DNA from: Phycisphaerales bacterium
GTDB lineage: Bacteria > Planctomycetota > Phycisphaerae > Tepidisphaerales > Tepidisphaeraceae
Reading direction: 5' to 3'
NCBI GenBank assembly: GCA_020853095.1
Contig: JADYZN010000069.1
Location: 1-32,052 of the forward strand
Length of the DNA: 32,052 nucleotides
The position numbers and the translations under genes are program-made. The notes beneath the pieces were generated by a model that did no database searches, had not been told where the DNA came from, and saw only the letters and a list, made by a program, of their open reading frames with translations. This document shows, piece after piece, positions 1 to 7,187 of this stretch; within the stretch, counting starts at the first letter, position 1, and each line of letters begins with the position of its first letter.

Positions 1-90
1 ACTCCGGGGGAGGGTTGGGGAGGGGGCTCGCGCGGGTGATGCTCTGGGAAAACCCCCACCCTACCCTCCCCCGGAGTACCGGGGGAGGGG
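1..90. repeat. GC-rich nested palindromic intergenic repeat (left end cut by window)
   Basis: Two nested inverted repeats are visible. The inner one is perfect: an 11-base arm at 64-74 (CCCTCCCCCGG), loop AGTA, and its complement at 79-89. The outer one pairs about 1-26 with 53-77 imperfectly. The element lies downstream of the minus-strand gene ending at 147 and could also act as its transcription terminator. Palindromes of this composition are often dispersed in intergenic DNA of GC-rich bacteria, but the copy number here is unknown. No gene is seen in 1-146. Confidence 0.6.
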
Positions 91-146
91 AAAGGAGGGC
101 TTCACCGATCCACATGCGATTGCCCTGTTTGAGCCATCTGGCCCGA

Positions 147-869
147 TCAGTGCATCCGGTTCACCATCAGATACCCGATCACAGCCACGGCCGTCAGGGC
201 CGCCGCCGAAAGGACGATGGCGATGGCCAGCATGGTGGTGAAACGGGTGTTCTGCCGCTGCAAGACCCGTTCCAGATCGCTGTCGCGGCGGGAAAGATTG
301 TCGCGCAGGTTTTCCAGCACCTGCGCGCTGGCCTGTGAGCTTTTGCTGACCCCCTGCATCGCCGAGCCGACGCCGTGCAGGGCATCGGTGATCTTCTGGT
401 CCTGCATGTTCAGGCCATCAACGCTTTGTCGCAACTCTTCCAACGCCTCGTGTTGCCGGCCGCCGGTTTCGCTGACGCGCTGAAGTATGTCGGACAGCTT
501 GGATTGCTGATCGTTCTGGCTGGACAGTTGCTGGTGAATCGCCTTGAGCATCTCCCCCTGGATGCGGCCGGCTTCGGGGATGGATTGGATCGCCTGCGGC
601 AGATGCGACAGATACCCCAGCAGCTCATCCTGCCGCTGGCCCTGGCGTTCGAGGTTGTCGCGCACCGCCGACATCAGGTCGGTCAGCGTCGAAAACCCAT
701 CCTGCAGATTGGCGATCGCCTGGTCGCGTTTGGCCCACGGACGCAGAAACGTGCTTCCTTGCGACTGCACCGGTTCGATGGCGCCGCCATTGTCATCCAG
801 GACGTTGACCTCGCGCCCGCGTCGAAACCAGTTGCCGATCCGTCCGATGAAGGTGGATTGTTCACCCAT
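147..869 (-). CDS. Tail-anchored coiled-coil protein of unknown function
   Basis: A 240-residue protein I do not recognise as a named family. After a basic N-terminus (residues 1-25) it is almost entirely polar and heptad-like, rich in Gln, Leu, Arg and Ser from about residue 45 to 205, so a long coiled coil is likely. The C-terminus has one hydrophobic segment (about 211-236) ending in NRMH, which predicts a tail-anchored inner-membrane protein with the coiled coil in the cytoplasm. The start is well supported: on the minus strand AGGAGG sits six bases before the ATG. It is transcribed divergently from the ABC-transporter operon with about 97 bp between the two starts. The composition recalls methyl-accepting or chromosome-organising coiled-coil proteins, but no signalling or enzymatic motif is visible. 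Confidence 0.8.
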   Translation of the reverse strand: MGEQSTFIGRIGNWFRRGREVNVLDDNGGAIEPVQSQGSTFLRPWAKRDQAIANLQDGFSTLTDLMSAVRDNLERQGQRQDELLGYLSHLPQAIQSIPEAGRIQGEMLKAIHQQLSSQNDQQSKLSDILQRVSETGGRQHEALEELRQSVDGLNMQDQKITDALHGVGSAMQGVSKSSQASAQVLENLRDNLSRRDSDLERVLQRQNTRFTTMLAIAIVLSAAALTAVAVIGYLMVNRMH

Positions 870-928
870 CTTTGGCCTCCTGCACCAAATCCCATTCGAC
901 CTGTCGCCACAAAGCGCCCGACCGCCCT

Positions 929-957
929 TTGACAGCGATTTTCCGCAACTTTACCAT
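929..957 (+). promoter_or_regulatory. Sigma-70-type promoter candidate for the ABC operon
   Basis: A perfect TTGACA at 929-934 is followed after 17 bases by TACCAT at 952-957. Initiation about seven bases downstream would fall at about 964-967, the position of the ATG at 967, which has no Shine-Dalgarno sequence. The transcript may therefore be leaderless. Confidence 0.5.
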
Positions 958-966
958 CGCCCGCCG

Positions 967-1869
967 ATGGGTCAATCGCAAACTTTTCGCCGGGTGATTC
1001 TTTGCGCGCTGCTGGCGGTCGTCGTCGCATGGTTCACCGGTTGCAAACGATCTCCCACCGTCATTTCCGCCGCCCAGCGCCCCGTCGTCGCCAGCCTGGT
1101 TCCGGCCGCCACCGATTTGATCCTTTGCATCGGCGCCGGCGATCACCTGGCCGGCATCAGCAATTTCGACCATGAACGCCCCGAACTGGCCGGCCTGCCC
1201 CGCGTGGGCGATTATCAATCCGTGGACTGGGAACGACTGGAATTGATCCGCCCGCAAATCCTGTTCATTTTTCAAAAACCCGACCGCATCCCTGAAGGCA
1301 TGCGCCAAAAAGCCGACGCCCTGGGCATTCGGTTGATCAACGTGCGGACCGAGCGGCTGGAAGACGTTTTTTCCGCGATGAAAATGCTCGGCCATGAGTT
1401 GAACGAACCCGCCAAAGCCGATGCGTCCATCGAACGATTGCGAAACCAACTGGATCGCGTTCGCCGGCGCGTCTCCGGTTTGACGCCGGTCAAAACCCTG
1501 TTCGTCTTCGACACCGCCGCCCGAAATGTCGTCGGCCCGGACACCTGGCTGGACGACCTGCTGACCATCGCCGGCGGCCAAAACGCCGCCTCCGAATTCA
1601 ACAACCGCTACCCCGAAATCGACCCCGAAAAGCTCAAGTCGCTGGCCCCCCAGGCGATCATCCAGCTCCTGCCCGATGCCACGCCGCAGGTGCTGCAACA
1701 GGCAAAACAACGCTGGGAATCGCTCAATGAACTGGCCGCGGTGAAAAACAACCGCCTGATCACCCTGACGGACTGGTACATCATGCAGCCGGGATGCCGG
1801 GTGGGCGACCTGGCCGAACAATTCGCGGATTTTCTTCATCCGCAACCCTCCAACGGGAACGCGCCGTGA
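967..1869 (+). CDS. ABC transporter substrate-binding lipoprotein, BtuF/FecB-type
   Basis: A 300-residue periplasmic binding protein of the helical-backbone family that handles cobalamin, haem or ferric siderophores. It delivers ligand to the permease encoded next. Residues 8-25 form a hydrophobic signal peptide ending in a lipobox-like FTGC, with Cys26 as the probable lipidation site. The mature protein begins with the BtuF-like stretch RPVVASLVPAATDLI and GDYQSVDWERL, typical of lobe 1. The segment around residues 186-215 (VVGPDTWLDDLLTIAGG) is typical of lobe 2. I chose the ATG at 967 because it directly precedes the signal peptide. Its stop overlaps the next gene's GTG by 4 bp. No cobalamin riboswitch fits in the short upstream gap, so the substrate is undecided between B12, haem and iron chelates. 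Confidence 0.88.
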   Translation: MGQSQTFRRVILCALLAVVVAWFTGCKRSPTVISAAQRPVVASLVPAATDLILCIGAGDHLAGISNFDHERPELAGLPRVGDYQSVDWERLELIRPQILFIFQKPDRIPEGMRQKADALGIRLINVRTERLEDVFSAMKMLGHELNEPAKADASIERLRNQLDRVRRRVSGLTPVKTLFVFDTAARNVVGPDTWLDDLLTIAGGQNAASEFNNRYPEIDPEKLKSLAPQAIIQLLPDATPQVLQQAKQRWESLNELAAVKNNRLITLTDWYIMQPGCRVGDLAEQFADFLHPQPSNGNAP

Positions 1870-2879
1870 AACGATGGGGCATCGCCCAACTGCTGCTGAC
1901 GACCGGCCTCAGCATCGCCCTGTGGCTGGTGGCGGCGATCGCCTGCACCTGCGTCGGCTCCACCGGCATCCACTGGCCCGCTCCCGGCCAGTGGTCGTAT
2001 CGACTGGAACCGGTCATCCTCTCATCCCTCGTGGGCGCAGCGCTGGCGGCGGCGGGCGTCGTCTATCAGGCCATCCTGCGAAACCCGCTGGCCGACCCGT
2101 ATCTGCTGGGCGTCAGCACCGGCGCCTCCCTGGCGGGATACCTGTGGAAACTGCAATTCATCGCCACGCTGCTGGGCGCGCTGGGGCTGGGCGCCGCCGC
2201 CGTCAGTCAACAGTTGTTCGCCTTCGCCGGCGCGCTGGCATCGGTGGCGATCGTATTGGCGCTGTCCAGCCGCCGGGGACGACTCGAACCCCTGACGCTT
2301 CTGCTGGTCGGCGTCATCGTCAACGCCGTCAACGCGGCGATTTTTCTGCTCATCAGCACCATTTCCCGTGATTTGACGGCCGTCCCCACCTTTTTGATCG
2401 GCGGCATCCAGACCAACCTCTCGAATCAGCAAATCGCCTCCGCCGCGGTCGCCATCGCCATCGGCTGGATCCTCCTGATGTGGATCGCCGGACACCTCAA
2501 CACCGCCATCCTCAGCGAAGGCGAAGCCCAGTCTTTGGGCGTTCGCATCCACCGCCTGCGATGGACCGCCATGGTCGTCGCATCCCTGATCACCGCCTCG
2601 GCCGTCGCGATCAGCGGCCCGATCGGATTTGTCGGGCTGGTCTGCCCCCACCTGGCCCGGCTGGTGGTCGGTTCCGATCATCGACGGCTTCTTCCGATCT
2701 CAACCGCATTGGGCGCGGCATTGCTGGCCATCGCGGACGCCGCATCCCGATTGATGATCGGCAGCGCGCAAACCTGGCTTCCCGTGGGGGTGCTGACGGC
2801 CCTGCTGGGCGGGCCTTTCTTCCTGGCATTGCTCTGGCAAAATCGCCGCCGGATGGCCCTGGCGGAGGGGCTGTCATGA
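1866..2879 (+). CDS. ABC transporter permease, FecCD/BtuC family
   Basis: A 337-residue integral membrane permease of an iron-chelate/cobalamin importer. It is very hydrophobic, with about nine or ten membrane segments. It carries the family landmarks QAILRNPLADPYLLGVSTGA (about residues 70-89) and, near the C-terminus, GPIGFVGLVCPHLARLVVG, the loop that contacts the ATPase. The start is the GTG at 1866, translationally coupled to the preceding stop (GTGA overlap). The frame is open further upstream, but that part lies within the previous gene and does not resemble the family. The 3' end overlaps the ATPase start by 4 bp (ATGA). Length is normal for the family. Confidence 0.92.
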   Translation: MKRWGIAQLLLTTGLSIALWLVAAIACTCVGSTGIHWPAPGQWSYRLEPVILSSLVGAALAAAGVVYQAILRNPLADPYLLGVSTGASLAGYLWKLQFIATLLGALGLGAAAVSQQLFAFAGALASVAIVLALSSRRGRLEPLTLLLVGVIVNAVNAAIFLLISTISRDLTAVPTFLIGGIQTNLSNQQIASAAVAIAIGWILLMWIAGHLNTAILSEGEAQSLGVRIHRLRWTAMVVASLITASAVAISGPIGFVGLVCPHLARLVVGSDHRRLLPISTALGAALLAIADAASRLMIGSAQTWLPVGVLTALLGGPFFLALLWQNRRRMALAEGLS

Positions 2880-3652
2880 CGCTGCTGTCGGCCAATCAAC
2901 TTTGCTTTTCATATGGCCGGCGGCCGGCGCTGGATCAGGTGAACATCACCCTGTCGGCCGGCGAAGTCGTCGCGTTGATCGGCCCCAACGGATCGGGAAA
3001 AAGCACCCTGATCAAACTGCTGCTGGGCCATCTTTCCGGCAGCGGCCAGATCCACTGGAACGACCAGCCCCTGCAACGATGGTCCCGGCGCGAACTGGCC
3101 AAACTGGTCGCGTATCTGCCTCAATCGCCGCAAACGGATGTGGATCAACGGGTTGTGGACGTGCTGAGGCTCGGCCGCGCGCCGTATCTTGGCCCCTTTG
3201 GACTGGAAAGCGAACGCGACCTGCGCATCGTCCGTCAGGTCAGTCAAACGTTGGGGCTGGATGAACTGCTTAACCGCGGCATCGACGAACTTTCCGGCGG
3301 CCAGCGACAATCCATCTTTGTCGGCCGATGTCTCGCCCAGGAGCCAAAGGCGATGCTCCTGGATGAGCCGAACACCTTTCTGGACCTCGCCCACCAGATG
3401 GATTTGTTCAAACTGCTGCATCGCCTGTCCAAGGAACAATCCATGGCGGTCCTCGTCGCATCGCACGATCTGAACCTCGCCGCCGCCTTCGCCGACCGGC
3501 TGGTGCTGATCTCCCAGGGCCGCATCATCTCCTCCGGCCCGCCCGATCAGGTGCTGGACCCCAAAATCCTCTCCGACACCTATCAAATCCCCATCGAACG
3601 CATCGACCGCCCCGGCAAGCCCCCGCTGGTCTTTCCAAGGTTTGATGATTGA
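2876..3652 (+). CDS. ABC transporter ATP-binding protein, BtuD/FecE-type
   Basis: A 258-residue cytoplasmic ATPase that powers the importer encoded by the two preceding genes. All nucleotide-binding motifs are present: Walker A GPNGSGKS (residues 36-43), Q-loop Gln83 in YLPQSP, signature LSGGQRQ (139-145), Walker B AMLLDEP (159-165) and switch His197 in ASHDLN. The D-loop reads NTFLDL in place of the common TSHLDL, a mild variation. The ATG at 2876 overlaps the permease stop (ATGA), so the three genes form a coupled operon. The last 35 residues (Pro/Arg-rich, ERIDRPGKPPLVFPRF) are a usual extension in importers of this class. Substrate as for the binding protein: cobalamin, haem or ferric siderophore. 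Confidence 0.92.
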   Translation: MTLLSANQLCFSYGRRPALDQVNITLSAGEVVALIGPNGSGKSTLIKLLLGHLSGSGQIHWNDQPLQRWSRRELAKLVAYLPQSPQTDVDQRVVDVLRLGRAPYLGPFGLESERDLRIVRQVSQTLGLDELLNRGIDELSGGQRQSIFVGRCLAQEPKAMLLDEPNTFLDLAHQMDLFKLLHRLSKEQSMAVLVASHDLNLAAAFADRLVLISQGRIISSGPPDQVLDPKILSDTYQIPIERIDRPGKPPLVFPRFDD

Positions 3653-3682
3653 TCGCCGTGCTTTCCCTCGATGCCGATCCAG

Positions 3683-3691
3683 TGCTATGAT
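3683..3691 (+). promoter_or_regulatory. Extended -10 promoter candidate
   Basis: TGCTATGAT at 3683-3691 is a TGn extended -10 with five of six hexamer bases conserved. It lies 36 bases before the ATG at 3728. No good -35 is seen, as expected for an extended -10 promoter. An AGAAGGA Shine-Dalgarno follows at about 3715-3721. Confidence 0.35.
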
Positions 3692-3727
3692 CCAAGGTCC
3701 GTCTTTTTATCGCAGAAGGAAACTTTT

Positions 3728-5020
3728 ATGACCGCCGCCATCCAACCCGATGCCATCCAACTGACCCCCGAACAGATCAACCGCTACAAACGCCACCTGA
3801 TCCTCCCCGAAGTCGGCATGGAAGGGCAGAAAAAGCTCCTGGCCGCCAAAATCCTGTGCATCGGGGCCGGCGGACTCGGATGCCCGATCTCGCTCTATCT
3901 GGCCGCGGCGGGCGTCGGCACCATCGGCTTGGCGGACGTGGACGTGGTCTCCCCTTCCAATCTTCAGCGCCAGGTTCTGTTTGGCAAAAGCGACATCGGC
4001 GTGGAAAAAGTCACCGCCGCCGGCAAAAAACTCAAGGATCTCAACCCCGACCTCAAACTCATCGAACACAAAACGGTCGTCAACAGCTCCAACGTCATGG
4101 ACCTGATCAAGGATTATGACATCATCATCGACGGCACCGACAACTTCCCCACCCGCTACTGCGTCAACGACGCCTGCGTGCTCCAGAAAAAACCCAACGT
4201 CTACGGCTCGATCTTCCGTTTTGAAGGCATGGTCACCGTCTTCGCCCCCCACCTGACCAACCCCGACACCGGCGAAAAAGGCCCCTGCTATCGCTGCATG
4301 TACCCCGAACCACCGGACCCCGGTTCGGTCCCCAGCTGCGCTGAAGGAGGCGTCCTGGGCGTCATCTGCGGAACCATCGGATCGTTGCAGGCCACCGAAG
4401 TCGCCAAGCTGATCCTCGGCGTCGGCCGGCCGGTGATCGGGCGGCTGGTCACTTACAGCTCGCTGGACATGGAATTTCGCACCTTCAAAGTCCGCCGCGA
4501 CCCCAACTGCCCGATCTGCGGCAATCACCCGACCATCACCAAGCCGATTGACTATGAGCAATTCTGCGGCGTGCCGATCCTCGACCCCAAATCCCTGGCC
4601 GAAACACAGGCCGAGGTGCAAAACGCCAAGGGCAACGGCCAGTCCCGCCCAAACCTCGACGAACGCGGCCTGCCGCCGGGCTATGCGTACAAACCCGACT
4701 GGGAAGTCACCCCCCGCCAGGTCAAATCCATGCTCGATGAACGCAAGCCGTTCGTCTTCATTGATTGCCGCCTGCCCAACGAATACGCCATCACGCACAT
4801 CGATGGAACCAAACTCATCCCCTTGCAGCAGATCGCCCAGCATTTTGAAGAGCTGCGCCTCCACGCCAACGACAAGATCGTCGTCCACTGCAAGAGCGGC
4901 GCCCGATCCCTGCAATTCACGCAGGCCCTGCGACAGGCCGGTTTCAAGGACGTTCACAGCATGGCCGGCGGCATCCTCCTGTGGAACAAGGACATCAACC
5001 CCGGCGGGCCACAATATTGA
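3728..5020 (+). CDS. MoeB/ThiF-type sulfur-carrier adenylyltransferase with C-terminal rhodanese domain (MoeZ-like)
   Basis: A 430-residue cytoplasmic E1-like enzyme. Family members adenylate the C-terminal Gly-Gly of a ubiquitin-like sulfur carrier (MoaD, ThiS or CysO) and, with the rhodanese domain, convert it to a thiocarboxylate. Residues 15-270 are the adenylation domain, with the ATP-binding GAGGLG (46-51), conserved IIDGTDNFPTRY (132-144) and two CxxC zinc pairs (Cys187/Cys190 and Cys261/Cys264). A conserved Cys204 lies in SCAEGG. Residues 328-425 form the rhodanese domain with the active-site loop HCKSGAR (Cys388). No carrier gene is adjacent, so the pathway (molybdopterin, thiamine or cysteine) cannot be decided. 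The start follows a good Shine-Dalgarno and drops 19 in-frame upstream codons without conserved sequence. Confidence 0.93.
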   Translation: MTAAIQPDAIQLTPEQINRYKRHLILPEVGMEGQKKLLAAKILCIGAGGLGCPISLYLAAAGVGTIGLADVDVVSPSNLQRQVLFGKSDIGVEKVTAAGKKLKDLNPDLKLIEHKTVVNSSNVMDLIKDYDIIIDGTDNFPTRYCVNDACVLQKKPNVYGSIFRFEGMVTVFAPHLTNPDTGEKGPCYRCMYPEPPDPGSVPSCAEGGVLGVICGTIGSLQATEVAKLILGVGRPVIGRLVTYSSLDMEFRTFKVRRDPNCPICGNHPTITKPIDYEQFCGVPILDPKSLAETQAEVQNAKGNGQSRPNLDERGLPPGYAYKPDWEVTPRQVKSMLDERKPFVFIDCRLPNEYAITHIDGTKLIPLQQIAQHFEELRLHANDKIVVHCKSGARSLQFTQALRQAGFKDVHSMAGGILLWNKDINPGGPQY

Positions 5021-5046
5021 CGGGATATTGCCATCTTACCATGTTT

Positions 5047-5088
5047 GTCGCGCGCCCTACGCGCGGCGCGACGCCGTTGCGATTTTTT
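5047..5088 (+). terminator. Possible intrinsic terminator
   Basis: A GC-rich stem (GTCGCGC at 5047-5053 pairing with GCGCGAC at 5066-5072) lies 27 bases past the stop of the preceding gene. It is followed after ten bases by T6 at 5083-5088. The gap between stem and T-run is longer than ideal. Confidence 0.35.
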
Positions 5089-5109
5089 GCACCTTTTTCT
5101 CCGTGTTGC

Positions 5110-5118
5110 TGGTATAAT
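5110..5118 (+). promoter_or_regulatory. Extended -10 promoter for the GH133-FGGY pair
   Basis: TGGTATAAT at 5110-5118 combines a TGn extension with a perfect TATAAT. TTGCAC lies upstream at 5087-5092, but the 20-base spacer is too long to be a good -35. Start near 5125 gives a leader of about 23 bases that carries AAGGAGG. Confidence 0.55.
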
Positions 5119-5147
5119 CTTTGCAGTCGCCTCAAGGAGGAGCTGCG

Positions 5148-7175
5148 ATGAACCAGACCACACCATCTCCAACCTTTGATGACCTGATCGACCAGGAATG
5201 GCTGGCCGTCAATCACATTGGAGGCTATGCCTCCTCCACCCCCATCGGACTCAATACGCGCAAATACCACGGCCTGCTGGTCGCCTCGATGCTGCCGCCG
5301 GTGCGACGAATGGTCATTTTGTCGCGGGTCGAGGAGACCGTTCATCGCGAAGGGTGGCCTTATGCCCTCTCCTGCAACGAATATCCGGACACCATCCACC
5401 CCGAAGGCCATCGCCTGCTGAAGGCGTTCGACGCTTATCCGTATCCCCGCTGGGCTTATCAGGCGGAAGGCTGGACGCTGCAAAAGGAATTGCGGCTGCT
5501 TCGCGGCCACAACACCGTCTGTTTGACCTACACGCTGCTGGCCAGCGACAAACCCATCGAGCTGGAACTGCGCCCCCTGTTCGCGCTGCGCATCATTCAC
5601 GAACTGATGTACCAGTGGAACGGCCAGCTCGACGCCCTGCCGGCCGGCAAAAACCAATATCGCATCCCACCCACCTCCCACACCCCCGAAGTCTTTTTCG
5701 CCCACGAGGGTGATTTTGACCCCCAGGGCCACTGGTATCTGAACACGATCTATCGGCGCGAGCAGGAACGCGGCTATGGCGGCCTCGAAGACCTCTGGAT
5801 GCCCGGCACCGCGCGCTGGACGATCCAGCCGGGACAAAGCGTCCACTTCGTCTGCTCCACCGAGCCGATCGACCTGCCGCGCGTGCTTCATAAGCTCGAC
5901 CATCAATACGCGGTGGCCTCAAGCCCGCCGGGTCTTTCGCACAACACCGAACTCGATTCGCTGATTCGCGCCGCCGACCAGTTTGTCGCCTTTGGCCGCG
6001 ACCATTCCACCACGCTGCTGAGCGGCTATCCCTGGGCGGCGGTCTCGGTGCGCGAATCCCTGATCGCCTTCCCCGGTTTGCTCCTGGTGAGCGGACGGCT
6101 CAACGAAGCACGCAGTTTCCTGCAAACCCTGGCCGGCCAGCTTCGCAACGGCCTGCTCCCCTCCTGTTTCCCACTGGCGGCCGGCCCGCTGCGATATGAA
6201 TCGGCCGATACTTCGCTCTGGTTTGTTCACGCGGTCTATCAGTATCTGAGATATGGCGGGGATGAATCGTTTGTGCTGCGGACGCTTTGGCCGGCGTTGG
6301 AACAAATCATCGAATCCCATCTGGCCGGCACGGACCTTGGCATTCGTATCGCCGCCAATGGACTGTTGTCCAGCCACCATGCCGGCGTCCCATCCACCTG
6401 GATGAACGCCTGCGTGGGCGATTGGGTGGTCACACCGCGGTATGGACAGCCGATTGAGCTTAACGCATTGTGGTACAACGCTTTATGTATCATGTCCGAA
6501 TTGGCCGCGCGGCTGGGTCGAACCACTCTGGCCGAACGGTTGACCGGCCATGCCCGGCAACTGCATGAAGCGTTTAACGCCCGTTTCTGGAACGAGGCCG
6601 CCGGCTGCTGCTACGACGTGATCGACGAACAAGGACGCGATGTTTCGGTCCGGCCCAACCAGTTGCTGGCGATGAGTTTGCCTTTCGCGGTGCTCGAATT
6701 GAACCGCCACGAGGCGGTCCTGCGCAAAATCACCGATGAATTATTAACACCCTTCGGCCTGCGCAGTCTGTCTCCAAGGGATCACGCCTACCAAGGCCGA
6801 TATGGAGGCGATCTGCTCTCCCGCGATCGGGCGTATCATCAGGGAAGCGCCTACCCTTGGCTGCTGGGGCCGTACATCACCGCGACCTTGCGGCTCAATG
6901 GCCGAAGCGCCGCCACCCGAAAACAGGCCGGCCAGATTCTGGCTCCGCTGCTTCAATCCATGCCCGGCCGCTTTGGCCTGATCCCCGAATTGTTCGATGG
7001 CGATGCCCCCCACCACCCCGGCGGGCTTGTGGCATCGGCCATCTCCACCGCCGAACTGTTTCGCGCCTACGCCGAAGACATCCTGGACTTAAACCCCGAC
7101 CATCCTTCGTTCAATTCCACCCACCGCATCCCCGTCGCCACAATCATTCTGCAAAACATCCCCAACCTGCCCTGA
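5148..7175 (+). CDS. Glycogen-debranching-enzyme homologue (GH133, amylo-alpha-1,6-glucosidase-like) with altered catalytic motifs
   Basis: A 675-residue cytoplasmic protein with the bacterial debranching N-domain (residues about 15-260; signature HIGGYASSTPIGLNTRKYHG) and the (alpha/alpha)6 C-domain (about 270-665). Active members remove the alpha-1,6-linked glucose stub from glycogen limit dextrins. Several hallmark positions differ. The usual WGRD reads SVRE (Glu303). The usual TWMDA reads TWMNA (Asn420, codon AAC at 6405-6407). The usual QAWS near the C-terminus reads ASAIS. The neighbouring TPRYGQPIELNALWYNAL and PELFDGDAP are normal, so the gene is not decaying. It may be a regulatory or glycan-binding pseudoenzyme or have changed specificity. 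The start follows AAGGAGG at ideal spacing. A sugar kinase gene follows after 12 bp. Confidence 0.85.
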   Translation: MNQTTPSPTFDDLIDQEWLAVNHIGGYASSTPIGLNTRKYHGLLVASMLPPVRRMVILSRVEETVHREGWPYALSCNEYPDTIHPEGHRLLKAFDAYPYPRWAYQAEGWTLQKELRLLRGHNTVCLTYTLLASDKPIELELRPLFALRIIHELMYQWNGQLDALPAGKNQYRIPPTSHTPEVFFAHEGDFDPQGHWYLNTIYRREQERGYGGLEDLWMPGTARWTIQPGQSVHFVCSTEPIDLPRVLHKLDHQYAVASSPPGLSHNTELDSLIRAADQFVAFGRDHSTTLLSGYPWAAVSVRESLIAFPGLLLVSGRLNEARSFLQTLAGQLRNGLLPSCFPLAAGPLRYESADTSLWFVHAVYQYLRYGGDESFVLRTLWPALEQIIESHLAGTDLGIRIAANGLLSSHHAGVPSTWMNACVGDWVVTPRYGQPIELNALWYNALCIMSELAARLGRTTLAERLTGHARQLHEAFNARFWNEAAGCCYDVIDEQGRDVSVRPNQLLAMSLPFAVLELNRHEAVLRKITDELLTPFGLRSLSPRDHAYQGRYGGDLLSRDRAYHQGSAYPWLLGPYITATLRLNGRSAATRKQAGQILAPLLQSMPGRFGLIPELFDGDAPHHPGGLVASAISTAELFRAYAEDILDLNPDHPSFNSTHRIPVATIILQNIPNLP

Positions 7176-7187
7176 TCGGATCGGCCT

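Noticed and set aside
870-966. Cobalamin riboswitch upstream of the BtuF-like gene
   Set aside because: The gap is only about 97 bp and is largely taken by the promoter. No B12-box-like sequence is seen.
2022-2681. Long minus-strand open frames opposite the permease and other genes (also 862-1845, 3707-5014, 9129-11075, 26917-28203)
   Set aside because: They mirror real genes in GC-rich DNA, are rich in Gly, Arg, Asp and Gln without family motifs, and have no ribosome-binding site.
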